Source: an uncultured bacterium
Lineage (GTDB): Bacteria; Patescibacteriota; Saccharimonadia; Saccharimonadales; Saccharimonadaceae
Length of the DNA: 33,051 nt
Assembly (NCBI GenBank): GCA_937922985.1
Contig: CALAKV010000027.1
Span: 1-33,051, forward strand
Direction of reading: 5' to 3'
Each line of letters begins with the position of its first letter. The stretch's first letter is position 1. Positions 13,492-20,822 of this stretch are shown here, one piece after another. The notes beneath the pieces are model-generated. The model saw only the letters and a list, made by a program, of their open reading frames with translations, did not search any database and was not told where the DNA came from. Both the position numbers and the translations under genes were made by a program.

Positions 13492-15313
13492 GAGTTGATT
13501 TTGAAGCAGACCAATATATTACATCTGCGTATCTATTAACTTCTGTTACAAAAGTATTATTTGCTGAATATGCCTGAACTGATTTTCGAAAAACATAACT
13601 TGTTTTAGTCTGGCCAAGACCAATGGCGACTGAATTAGCTAGCCAACGTTTAGTAAATTTAGTTATTTGTAACTTTTTCTCATTCGAGCTTTGAGCGGTT
13701 CTTGAATTTAGCAAAAGATCATCAGCAACCGCATCATTATAATTTGAGAAGTTCAATCCCTTTTGACCAGATTGTGAAGAATGCCAAAAAGCGTAGATAT
13801 CAGGATCAGCGCCAAGATCAATCTCATAAACTAAAATACTATAGTTTCTTGGCTGGAGTATTGATTGAACGAAAGATCCGGTTTTATCATTTTTATCAAT
13901 TACTGTTAATTTTACATCAAACCCAAGCTTTTTAAGCTGACTCTTAATTTCTTCAGCGGCTTTCTTATAGTTATAAACACTAGTTGTTGCAATATTTAAA
14001 ATAGCTGTCTTACCATCTTTTTCTAAAATACCATTCGAATTTTTCTTCCAGCCGGCTTCATCTAATATTTTTTGCGCTTGGTCTAAATCATATTTAGGAA
14101 CGCTCAAATCTTTAGTATTTAAAAACTGATTCAAAGTTGGAAAATCAAGTTTATCAATAAATTCCATTTCTTTTCGAACTTTCGAAATATCAACCCCAGT
14201 TTGAATAGCTTTTCGAACCTTTAAATCTTTCAAAACTGAATCAGAATTATTCAAAAAAGCATAAATTCCACGATTAACATTATTTTCTCGAGATTTTAAT
14301 TTGTCCCGCTCAGATTCTGAAAATTCACTAATTTTAAGACTTGGCGATGCGACAATCTCACCAGAGATCAAAGCATTTTTAAGCTTAGTTTCATCTTTAA
14401 AGGCAATAATATCAAAGTTATCAATATAAGCCTCACCCTTATAATATCGCTTGTTTTTAACTAATGAAATAGTAGTTTTATCACCATCATCCTGAACAGA
14501 TTTAAAATTAAATGCACCAGAAGTTATCGGGTTCTTCGAAAAAGCACTTTCGCGGGTCTTCTCTATTTGAATATCTTTTAAAATATGCTCTGGCAATATT
14601 GAAAAATTAAAACTATACAAAATAGAAGAAGAACTTGACGGCACTTTAACACTAAATTCATAATCACTATTTTTCGAAATCTCAACATTTTTCCAGGCTT
14701 TAAAACCAGAAGGATTAATTGATTGCTCTCTCAATAGCTTTATAGTGAAAATTACATCATTGGCTGTTATTTTTTGACCATCAGACCAAACAGCATTGTT
14801 CCGCATTTTAATTTTAAAGTTTTTATAATTATCAGATGTTGAAACACTTTCAGCTAAATCGCCTTTCAAATTTCCCGTTTCATCAATATTATAAAGACGA
14901 GAAAAAGCAATTTGTTCGAAAGATTTTTCAGTATCAGTCGAGGTAAATAGTGGATTCAAGGTTTTAACTTCACCCAAAATTCCTTCCGAATAAGTTCCTC
15001 CTCTATGAAAAATATCCTCACTATAGTTTTCAGCACTTAACCCGCGAAAAACACCAACAGAAAAAATCAAAATAGATACAACACAGATCCAAGAAATAAC
15101 TATTTTTCGAATATTCGACAAATTCTCAAAACGACCAAAAAACATTTTTTTCGTGTGAGAAGCGATAGCCTTTTCAACTAGATCTGCTCTTTCAGCTAAA
15201 GTAACCTTATTATTAAAAGTTTGAATTGTTTTATTTTTTGATACCTGATCTCTATTTTTTTGAGAAATAGCAGAAACTCGTCTAACCTTTTTAGGGCTAT
15301 TTTTAAAGTCCAT
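13475..15313 (-). CDS. Membrane-anchored peptide-binding protein (SBP_bac_5 family)
   Basis: An extracellular solute-binding protein of the DppA/OppA type, expected to bind peptides. Residues 1-68 are a basic, probably cytoplasmic extension; 70-89 (KIVISWICVVSILIFSVGVF) form a membrane span with no obvious cleavage or lipobox Cys, so the protein should remain anchored. The binding domain follows with family landmarks GEVKTLNPLF, NAVWSDGQKITANDVIFT, NPITSGAFNFKS and DLDQAQKILDEAGW. No ABC permease or ATPase genes are adjacent; instead it is downstream of secG. Either the transporter is elsewhere or the protein serves only to capture peptides. A strong AAGGAG precedes the start. Confidence 0.88.
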   Translation of the reverse strand: MDFKNSPKKVRRVSAISQKNRDQVSKNKTIQTFNNKVTLAERADLVEKAIASHTKKMFFGRFENLSNIRKIVISWICVVSILIFSVGVFRGLSAENYSEDIFHRGGTYSEGILGEVKTLNPLFTSTDTEKSFEQIAFSRLYNIDETGNLKGDLAESVSTSDNYKNFKIKMRNNAVWSDGQKITANDVIFTIKLLREQSINPSGFKAWKNVEISKNSDYEFSVKVPSSSSSILYSFNFSILPEHILKDIQIEKTRESAFSKNPITSGAFNFKSVQDDGDKTTISLVKNKRYYKGEAYIDNFDIIAFKDETKLKNALISGEIVASPSLKISEFSESERDKLKSRENNVNRGIYAFLNNSDSVLKDLKVRKAIQTGVDISKVRKEMEFIDKLDFPTLNQFLNTKDLSVPKYDLDQAQKILDEAGWKKNSNGILEKDGKTAILNIATTSVYNYKKAAEEIKSQLKKLGFDVKLTVIDKNDKTGSFVQSILQPRNYSILVYEIDLGADPDIYAFWHSSQSGQKGLNFSNYNDAVADDLLLNSRTAQSSNEKKLQITKFTKRWLANSVAIGLGQTKTSYVFRKSVQAYSANNTFVTEVNRYADVIYWSASKSTLYKTP

Positions 15314-15325
15314 TAAAACTCCTTT

Positions 15326-15553
15326 TTATTTAGGCAAAAGCAAAGTTGTAAGAATTGATGCAACAAAAATAAATGCAAAGAAAACTGTTGCCCGAAAAAT
15401 ACTCTTTTCAACACCGCGTCGCTCAGTATAAAGCTCGCCGGAAGCCCCAAACCCTGCCCCTAAAGTTGCTCCTCGTTGTTGTAAAAGCACTAAAATCATC
15501 ATTAAAACACCAGAAATAACAGTTGAAAACTGTAAAATAATATCAATATTCAC
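15326..15553 (-). CDS. secG: Preprotein translocase subunit SecG
   Basis: Small two-span component of the SecYEG channel that stimulates SecA-driven export. The spans are about residues 7-26 and 52-72; between them is the conserved SecG loop, VLLQQRGATLGAGFGASGELYTERRGVEK, seen here in its key parts LLQQRG and GAGFG. The 75-residue length is normal. It starts at the last base of the holin-like gene and is followed 12 bases later by the peptide-binding protein. Confidence 0.93.
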   Translation of the reverse strand: MNIDIILQFSTVISGVLMMILVLLQQRGATLGAGFGASGELYTERRGVEKSIFRATVFFAFIFVASILTTLLLPK

Positions 15554-15924
15554 TATAAAATCTCCTTTTCATCTTCAATTCTTAAAAATTGACTCAAACT
15601 ATAATTTAGCAAGCTCATAGCCGCTCCTACAATCACAGAATTCCAAAATCCCATTGAAATATTTGGTGCTAAAAGTATCGAAATCCAAACAATCATACCA
15701 TTAACTATCAGCGTAAAAAAACCAAAAGTCAAAATAATCATTGGAAGTGATAAAATTGTAAGAATAGTTTTAAGTGTGCTATTTACAATTGAAAAAATTA
15801 AACCAGCAAGAAAGAAAGTTCCCGCACTGTGGTTGCTAACATTTCCAAAAATAGAAATTAAAATCCATAATAAGAAACTATTTAAAAACCACCGATTTAT
15901 AAATTCTATCAATTGCTTCTTCAC
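15553..15924 (-). CDS. Four-span membrane protein of the phage holin superfamily IV type (123 aa)
   Basis: Resembles the PF04020 family, called mycobacterial 4-TMS holin but found widely as a chromosomal membrane protein of unknown role. Four hydrophobic spans are visible, with the typical NSTLKTILTILSLPMIILTFGFFTLIVNG region split across spans two and three. A reading from 15963 exists, but the GTG at 15924 (VKKQLIEFINRWFL) is preferred: TGA-TAAAAT ends 7 bases before it, which would make the mRNA leaderless, and family members start with such a segment. It is the first gene of the operon with secG and the binding protein. Confidence 0.8.
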   Translation of the reverse strand: MKKQLIEFINRWFLNSFLLWILISIFGNVSNHSAGTFFLAGLIFSIVNSTLKTILTILSLPMIILTFGFFTLIVNGMIVWISILLAPNISMGFWNSVIVGAAMSLLNYSLSQFLRIEDEKEIL

Positions 15925-15951
15925 ATATATAATTTTATCATATTTTAGCAA

Positions 15952-15975
15952 TAAAAAAAACACCTTTTGGTGAAT
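15952..15975 (-). terminator. tRNA-Lys terminator
   Basis: CACC-AAAA-GGTG followed by eight T on the minus strand, 13 bases after the tRNA 3' end and upstream of the secG operon promoter. Confidence 0.7.
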
Positions 15976-15987
15976 TTTCTAATATAT

Positions 15988-16064
15988 TGGAGGGTCTGAT
16001 GGGGCTTGAACCCATGACACCCTGCTTAAAAGGCAGGTGCTCTAACCAGCTGAGCTACAGACCC
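15988..16064 (-). tRNA. tRNA-Lys (TTT)
   Basis: Acceptor GGGTCTG/CAGACCC, D-arm AGCTCAGCTGGTTAGAGC, anticodon stem CCTGC/GCAGG around CTTTTAA with anticodon TTT, T-arm GGGTTCAAGCC, encoded CCA. Confidence 0.97.
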
Positions 16065-16084
16065 ACTCACTGAATACATATTAA

Positions 16085-16113
16085 AGTATATATCAATTAT
16101 TTTTAAAAGTCAA
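16085..16113 (-). promoter_or_regulatory. tRNA-Lys promoter
   Basis: TTGACT (16113-16108), exactly 17 bases, TATACT (16090-16085) on the minus strand; the -35 overlaps the stop end of the upstream membrane protein gene. Confidence 0.7.
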
Positions 16114-16574
16114 GAGTTTTTCTCAATTTTCTTAAATTTAAATGAGGTTATATTTAAAATAGAAAAAATAACTCCCGCCAAAATGACCCAACTAGCCCAT
16201 TTTTCAAGCGGCTGCGAAATACTTTTCGAAAGTAAATCTGGTAAAAAAACTTTTTCGAAATACGAAAGTGACACTAAATATGTAAAAATCGCTGAAAATA
16301 TCGAAGAAAGTATACCAAAAAGCCATTTTTCCTGTTTTGGATTTTTTGCTAAAATTACCAAAGCTGGTGCTAAAATTAAAAACAAACCAACAATTCCGCT
16401 CAAAGTTGATTCTGGAATTACTAAATTTGAAGTTGTTAAAAAAATAGTAATATCTTTATTCCAATATCTATTCAAAACAATTCCCGCGAGAATAATAAGA
16501 TTGAAATAGCCCATTTTACGCCGAGAGAGTGTTAAAAAAATCGAAAGAATTACAATAAAAATAATTGTTGTCAT
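16110..16574 (-). CDS. Multi-span membrane protein, unknown function (154 aa)
   Basis: About five hydrophobic stretches (starting MTTIIFIVILSIFLTLSRRKMG; then YFNLIILAGIVL, GIVGLFLILAPALVILA, WLFGILSSIFSAIFTYLVS and WASWVILAGVIFSIL), and no catalytic motif. The general layout resembles CvpA-like small membrane proteins but the likeness is too weak to name it. The promoter is an extended -10 (TGC-TATAAT, -10 at 16586-16581) with 6 bases to the ATG and no ribosome binding site. tRNA-Lys follows downstream, with its own promoter. Confidence 0.7.
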   Translation of the reverse strand: MTTIIFIVILSIFLTLSRRKMGYFNLIILAGIVLNRYWNKDITIFLTTSNLVIPESTLSGIVGLFLILAPALVILAKNPKQEKWLFGILSSIFSAIFTYLVSLSYFEKVFLPDLLSKSISQPLEKWASWVILAGVIFSILNITSFKFKKIEKNS

Positions 16575-16655
16575 AGCAATATTATAGCATAAGCTCTAAG
16601 GATGCTCAAATTATTTTATAAAAATAGAACAACTGCGCTAACATATTGTCTCATA

Positions 16656-16688
16656 AAATAGCCGAGCTATTAAATAACTCGGCCAACT
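16656..16688 (-). terminator. Candidate dnaJ terminator
   Basis: GCCGAG (16661-16666) pairs with CTCGGC (16678-16683), just after the dnaJ stop on the minus strand; the following TATTTTATG is a poor T-run. Confidence 0.55.
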
Positions 16689-16690
16689 AT

Positions 16691-17791
16691 TTAAAATAAT
16701 GATTTTTTAGATTTCTTAAATTCTGTCAAAAGCTCTTTTTGTTTTTTCGAAAGCTTTGTAGGAGTTTCAACAATGATCGTCACAATTTGAGCACCTCTTC
16801 TTTCGGTTCGAAGGTGAGGCACACCGTGACCTGAAAGCTTAAAGTCAGTATGGCTTTGCGTTCCAGCTGGAATCTTCATCGTTAGCTTTCCGTCAATTGT
16901 TTCAACTTCAATTTCAGCACCAAGCGCAGCATCAATCATTGAAATTCTCTCTTCACTTAAAATTAAATCACCTTCACGCGTAAATTTTTTATCAGCTTTA
17001 ACATAGATGTTTACATATAAATCACCTTTTTCGCCACCCTTAATTGCTTCACCACGTCCAGAAAGCCGAATTGTTGCGCCATCATCAATTCCCGCTGGAA
17101 TTTTAAGTTTTATTGTTTGCTTTTTACGCAAAATTCCGGCACCACGACAAACTGAACAATTTTGCTTTGGAATCTCACCACGACCATCACAAGTCGGGCA
17201 AGTTACAGTTTGTTGAATTGGGCCAAAAAGAGTTTGAGTGGCGCGAGTTTGCTGACCGCTTCCATTACAATCTGGACATTTTTGCATTCCGTGACCAGGC
17301 TCTGCACCAGAGCCATCACAATGTTCGCACTCATCATCTAGATTTAATGAAATTTCAGTTTCAGTCCCAAAAACTGCCTCTTTAAAATTCAAAGTTAGAT
17401 CTACTTCAACATCACGGCCTTTTTTATTTTTCGAACCGCGGCCATTCGAAAATCCGCCGCCAAAAATTCCGTCAAAAATATCACCAAATCCGCCGCCAAA
17501 ATCAAAATTAACATTCTGGCCCGAAAATCCGCTAAAACCTTCAAAAGGATTTCCACCAGAAAACCCACCAGAGTTTCCGCCAACTCCCGCATGGCCAAAC
17601 TGGTCATATCGCTGGCGCTTTTCTTTATCTTTTAAAACTTCATAAGCTTCATTCACCTCTTTAAAAGCCTTTTCATCCCCACCTTTATCTGGATGAAGCT
17701 CGACTGCTTTTTTTCGAAAAGCCTTTTTAATTTCATCAGCGCTGGCGTCTTTTTTTACACCTAAAATATCATAATAATCTGTTTTGCTCAT
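16691..17791 (-). CDS. dnaJ: Chaperone DnaJ
   Basis: Hsp40 co-chaperone that delivers clients to DnaK and stimulates its ATPase. The J-domain spans residues 1-70 with HPD at 33-35; the loop after it is HPDKGGDE, shorter than the usual HPDKNPGD type. A Gly/Phe-rich region runs from about 72 to 120; four CxxCxGxG zinc motifs follow (CEHCDGSG, CPDCNGSG, CPTCDGRG, CSVCRGAG), then the substrate-binding C-terminal domains with FKLSGHGVPHLR. Length 366 is typical. The ATG lies 7 bases after TATAAT, so the transcript is probably leaderless, and a CIRCE operator overlaps the promoter. It is separated from dnaK by three small genes. Confidence 0.97.
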   Translation of the reverse strand: MSKTDYYDILGVKKDASADEIKKAFRKKAVELHPDKGGDEKAFKEVNEAYEVLKDKEKRQRYDQFGHAGVGGNSGGFSGGNPFEGFSGFSGQNVNFDFGGGFGDIFDGIFGGGFSNGRGSKNKKGRDVEVDLTLNFKEAVFGTETEISLNLDDECEHCDGSGAEPGHGMQKCPDCNGSGQQTRATQTLFGPIQQTVTCPTCDGRGEIPKQNCSVCRGAGILRKKQTIKLKIPAGIDDGATIRLSGRGEAIKGGEKGDLYVNIYVKADKKFTREGDLILSEERISMIDAALGAEIEVETIDGKLTMKIPAGTQSHTDFKLSGHGVPHLRTERRGAQIVTIIVETPTKLSKKQKELLTEFKKSKKSLF

Positions 17792-17798
17792 ATAATAT

Positions 17799-17836
17799 AT
17801 TATAGCAAATTAGCACTTGAAGTGCAAGAGTGCTAA
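17799..17836 (-). promoter_or_regulatory. dnaJ promoter with CIRCE operator
   Basis: CIRCE at 17810-17836: TTAGCACTC, 9 bases, AAGTGCTAA (one change from the perfect inverted repeat). The -35 TTGCAC (17827-17822) lies in the CIRCE spacer; after 17 bases comes TATAAT (17804-17799), 7 bases before the ATG. HrcA bound here would cover the -35 box. Confidence 0.9.
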
Positions 17837-17957
17837 TTATTATTTTCTATATTTTTTAGCCGAGATTCCAGCCAGTTTCTTTGTTTTCATTTTGATTATT
17901 TGGATTAAAATTTTCCATATCCTATATTGTATCACCAAACCAGCTTTTTATCAAAAA

Positions 17958-18125
17958 TTATTCCGATTTTTTCTTAGAATTTTCTTTAATTACACTCTTA
18001 ATATAGCCGTTTAAATTATTGTCAATCCGATTAATTTCAAAAGTTAAATAAGCTAACCATCCGAATATAATTACTATCAAAATAATAGTAATGAGTTTTT
18101 TGTCATTCTTATTAATAAACTTCAT
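17958..18125 (-). CDS. Small membrane-anchored protein (55 aa)
   Basis: Starts MKFINKNDKKLITIILIVII after GAGGA at 7 bases; a GTG start at 18152 is possible but has no ribosome site. One membrane span (about residues 11-28) is followed by a charged tail ending KENSKKKSE. It is third in a row of three small genes between dnaK and dnaJ. Family not recognised. Confidence 0.55.
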   Translation of the reverse strand: MKFINKNDKKLITIILIVIIFGWLAYLTFEINRIDNNLNGYIKSVIKENSKKKSE

Positions 18126-18163
18126 ATAAATATCCTCAATTAAATAGCTCACCCTTATAAAAG

Positions 18164-18280
18164 CTATTTGACAGTAACCGCAACCGCATCGTGCGGAACA
18201 TAAATATTTCGAGTAAATCTACCCATATTTATTTTACCAAACATCGTTCTATAGTAAAAAACTCCTGAAACCTGAACCAT
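18164..18280 (-). CDS. Small hypothetical protein (38 aa)
   Basis: Reads MVQVSGVFYYRTMFGKINMG then RFTRNIYVPHDAVAVTVK, preceded by AGGG at 6 bases. It is beta-prone, without a membrane span, and lies between two small membrane protein genes in the same direction, 29 bases after the 67-aa gene. No family is recognised; the coding evidence is the spacing, ribosome site and clean frame. Confidence 0.45.
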   Translation of the reverse strand: MVQVSGVFYYRTMFGKINMGRFTRNIYVPHDAVAVTVK

Positions 18281-18309
18281 AATTTCCCTATTAATTCTTA
18301 ATCTTCTTG

Positions 18310-18513
18310 TCAAAAATTCTCTCCATTACTGAATAGCATTCTAACTAAAGAATGTACTACCCGCAAAACTATTATCCAGATGAAAAGCAACATCACGAGT
18401 GTTAGCTTTAGTAGTAAAAGAAAAACCAAAAATAAAAAAATTACTACGGTAAATAAAAAAAATACTACGGTAATAAATACATTTTTAACCGTATTAAATA
18501 TCTTTTTCGCCAT
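18310..18513 (-). CDS. Small two-span hydrophobic protein (67 aa)
   Basis: Starts MAKKIFNTVKNVFITVVFFL after AGAGG at 8 bases. Residues 11-55 are almost entirely hydrophobic (VVIFLFLVFLLLLKLTLVML and onwards), enough for two spans, then a short polar tail LFSNGENF. A promoter TTGATT-18-TATAAT lies upstream on the same strand (18591-18562), giving a leader of about 40 bases. Unknown role; the position between dnaK and dnaJ does not by itself imply a stress function. Confidence 0.55.
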   Translation of the reverse strand: MAKKIFNTVKNVFITVVFFLFTVVIFLFLVFLLLLKLTLVMLLFIWIIVLRVVHSLVRMLFSNGENF

Positions 18514-18594
18514 AGAAAATACCTCTTTCTAAAAGTGCAAGCCTTGGGTGAGCGTCATTTAATTATAATAAATGAAATTGAAAAAAATCAATGC

Positions 18595-18626
18595 ACAAAA
18601 AATGCCCAGTTCAACCTGAGCATTTT
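18595..18626 (-). terminator. dnaK terminator
   Basis: AATGCTCAG and CTGGGCATT pair (one G-U) around GTTGAA, followed by a run of six T on the minus strand, 27 bases after the dnaK stop. Confidence 0.85.
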
Positions 18627-18652
18627 TACTTTTCGAAAGGTGGATTTTCGAA

Positions 18653-20551
18653 TTATTTCTTATCAATAACTTCGCCTTCAACTGGCTCGTCATTATCTTT
18701 TTTGTGAGAAGTTTTAGCTTTCTCACCAGCTTCACCCGCATTATCTGCGCTTTGAGCCTGATACAATTTTGCACCAATTGGCATAATTGCATCTTGAAGA
18801 TCTTTAGCAGCTTTTTCAAGCTCATCTTTACTATCGGCATTTTTATGTTTTTTAGCCTCTTCAACAGCTTTCGAAATCGCCTCTTCATCTTCTTTCGAAA
18901 TCTTATCTTTGAATTCGCTTGGCATTTTTTCTGCTTGGTAAATGGCATTCTCTAGCTGATTTTTAGCATCGATCAGTTCGCGCTTCTTCTTATCTTCATC
19001 GGCGTGGAGTTCAGCTTCTTTTTGAGCTTTTTCAATATCTTCTTTGCTCATATTTCCTGAGTTTTGGATTGTGATATTGTTCTCTTTACCAGTTCCTTTA
19101 TCTTTAGCAGTAACTGTTAGGATTCCGTTAGCATCGATATTAAAAGTAACTTCAATTTGTGGAACTCCTCGTGGTGCTGGTGCAATTCCTGAAAGTACAA
19201 ACATTCCAAGAGATTTATTGTCAGCAGCCATTTCACGCTCACCTTGAAGCACATGAATTTCTACTTGCGGCTGATTATCAGCATAAGTTGAGAAAACTTG
19301 TGATTTTGAAGTTGGCACAGTCGTGTTTCGATCAATCATCGGAGTTCGAACACCACCAGCAGTTTCGATTCCAAGTGTCAAAGGTGTAACATCAAGAAGT
19401 AGCACATCTTTAACATCTCCAGCCAAAACACCACCTTGAATTGCAGCACCAACAGCCACAACTTCATCGGGGTTAACACCTTGAGTTGGTTTTTTACCAA
19501 AGATTTTTTCAACTTTTTCAACCACAGCTGGCATTCGGGTCATACCACCAACCATCACAACTTCAGAGATATCGCTAGCTTTTAGATCTGCATCTTTTAG
19601 AGCTTTTTCAACAGGGTCGGCTAGTCGATCAATTAAATCAGCAACTAATTCTTCAAGTTTTGCTCGAGTTAGAGTGTATTCAAAGTGTTTTGGACCATCT
19701 TCATCAGCTGTCAAGAATGGTAAGTTCACTTCATAAGATGTTGTTGAAGAAAGCTCTTTTTTAGCTTTTTCGGCTTCGTCCTTCAAGCGTTGCATTGCAG
19801 CAGAATCATTTTTAAGATCGATTCCTTCTTCTTTTTTGAATTCATCCAAGAAGTGGTTCACAATGCGGTTGTCGAAGTCTTCACCACCAAGGTGTGTGTC
19901 ACCGTTTGTTGAAAGAACTTCAAACACACCATCAGCAATATCGAGAATCGAAACATCGAATGTTCCACCACCAAGGTCGAAAACAGCAATTTTTTCATCT
20001 TTTTTACCATCCAAGCCATAAGCAAGTGCGGCTGCAGTTGGTTCGTTAATAATTCGTTTTACTTCAAGACCAGCAATTTTACCAGCATCTTTAGTTGCTT
20101 GGCGTTGACTATCATCAAAGTAAGCTGGAACAGTAATCACGGCTTCAGTAACTTTTTCACCCAAGAAAGCCTCAGCATCTGCTTTAATTTTCGAAAGAAT
20201 CATCGCTGAAACTTCTTCTGGCGTATATTCTTTGTCACCCATTTTTACAGCCACGCCACTACCTTTTTTCACAATCTCGTAAGGCATGATTCCAAGATCT
20301 TTTTGAATCTCATCATCAGAATATTTTCGGCCAATCAAACGCTTTACCCCGTAAATTGTATTTTTTGGATTTGTTACGCGTTGGCGTTGTGCAACTTGAC
20401 CAACCAAACGATCACCTTTTTTATTGATCGCTACAACTGATGGCGTAGTTCGATTTCCTTCTGCATTTGTGATAACCTCAGGTTTTCCTGCAACCATATA
20501 CGCAAAAGCACTGTTAGTTGTACCAAGGTCAATTCCAATAATTTTTCCCAT
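18653..20551 (-). CDS. dnaK: Chaperone DnaK (Hsp70)
   Basis: ATP-driven protein-folding chaperone working with DnaJ and GrpE. The N-terminal ATPase domain has GIDLGTTNS (5-13), TVPAYFDDSQRQATKDAG, NEPTAAALAYGLD and IAVFDLGGGTFDVS; the linker DVLLLDVTPLTLGIE is around residue 385; then come the substrate domain (NTTVPTSKSQVFSTYADNQ) and the helical lid. It ends GEVIDKK, close to the usual EEV-type tail. The length of 632 is typical. AAGGAG lies 5 bases before the ATG, and a leader of about 150 bases separates it from a CIRCE-controlled promoter. Confidence 0.98.
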   Translation of the reverse strand: MGKIIGIDLGTTNSAFAYMVAGKPEVITNAEGNRTTPSVVAINKKGDRLVGQVAQRQRVTNPKNTIYGVKRLIGRKYSDDEIQKDLGIMPYEIVKKGSGVAVKMGDKEYTPEEVSAMILSKIKADAEAFLGEKVTEAVITVPAYFDDSQRQATKDAGKIAGLEVKRIINEPTAAALAYGLDGKKDEKIAVFDLGGGTFDVSILDIADGVFEVLSTNGDTHLGGEDFDNRIVNHFLDEFKKEEGIDLKNDSAAMQRLKDEAEKAKKELSSTTSYEVNLPFLTADEDGPKHFEYTLTRAKLEELVADLIDRLADPVEKALKDADLKASDISEVVMVGGMTRMPAVVEKVEKIFGKKPTQGVNPDEVVAVGAAIQGGVLAGDVKDVLLLDVTPLTLGIETAGGVRTPMIDRNTTVPTSKSQVFSTYADNQPQVEIHVLQGEREMAADNKSLGMFVLSGIAPAPRGVPQIEVTFNIDANGILTVTAKDKGTGKENNITIQNSGNMSKEDIEKAQKEAELHADEDKKKRELIDAKNQLENAIYQAEKMPSEFKDKISKEDEEAISKAVEEAKKHKNADSKDELEKAAKDLQDAIMPIGAKLYQAQSADNAGEAGEKAKTSHKKDNDEPVEGEVIDKK

Positions 20552-20705
20552 TTTCTCCTTCTTTCTTTATTAAATTTATCCGTTCGATAGCTTTCCTAGT
20601 CAATTTCGAATTTCTTAGCCTATTCGGATCTTTCAGAAAGCTTCTCGAAAGTTATTAGCTATTCTATAAAGCGCGCCTCGCAATTCGTTTCACGCTTACA
20701 TTCTG
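20552..20705 (-). promoter_or_regulatory. Long dnaK 5' leader
   Basis: About 150 untranslated bases lie between the -10 box and dnaK. They contain short complementary segments (for example ATCCG and CGGAT enclosing 47 bases), but no ORF and no known riboswitch was recognised. It contrasts with the leaderless dnaJ and hrcA transcripts. Confidence 0.4.
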
Positions 20706-20743
20706 ATTATACGCTTTTAGCACTCACAAGTCAAGAGTGCTAA
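20706..20743 (-). promoter_or_regulatory. dnaK promoter with perfect CIRCE operator
   Basis: CIRCE at 20717-20743: TTAGCACTC, 9 bases, GAGTGCTAA, a perfect inverted repeat. The -35 TTGACT (20734-20729) starts at the first base of the spacer; 17 bases on is TATAAT (20711-20706). Confidence 0.95.
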
Positions 20744-20763
20744 TGTTGTATTATTTACAACTA

Positions 20764-20793
20764 TTGTTTTTTCTTGCCTCAGCGTGGTAAAAT
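20764..20793 (+). promoter_or_regulatory. Promoter of the GmrSD-like operon
   Basis: TTGTTT (20764-20769), 18 bases, TAAAAT (20788-20793) preceded by TGG. Transcription would start around 20800, about 23 bases before the start codon; GAAAGGA precedes the ATG. Confidence 0.55.
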
Positions 20794-20822
20794 CTAAATA
20801 TAAACATAACTGAAAGGATATT

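Noticed and set aside
19159..19389. Plus-strand ORFs within dnaK and dnaJ
   Set aside because: Antisense frames opened by codon bias in conserved chaperone genes, without signals of their own.
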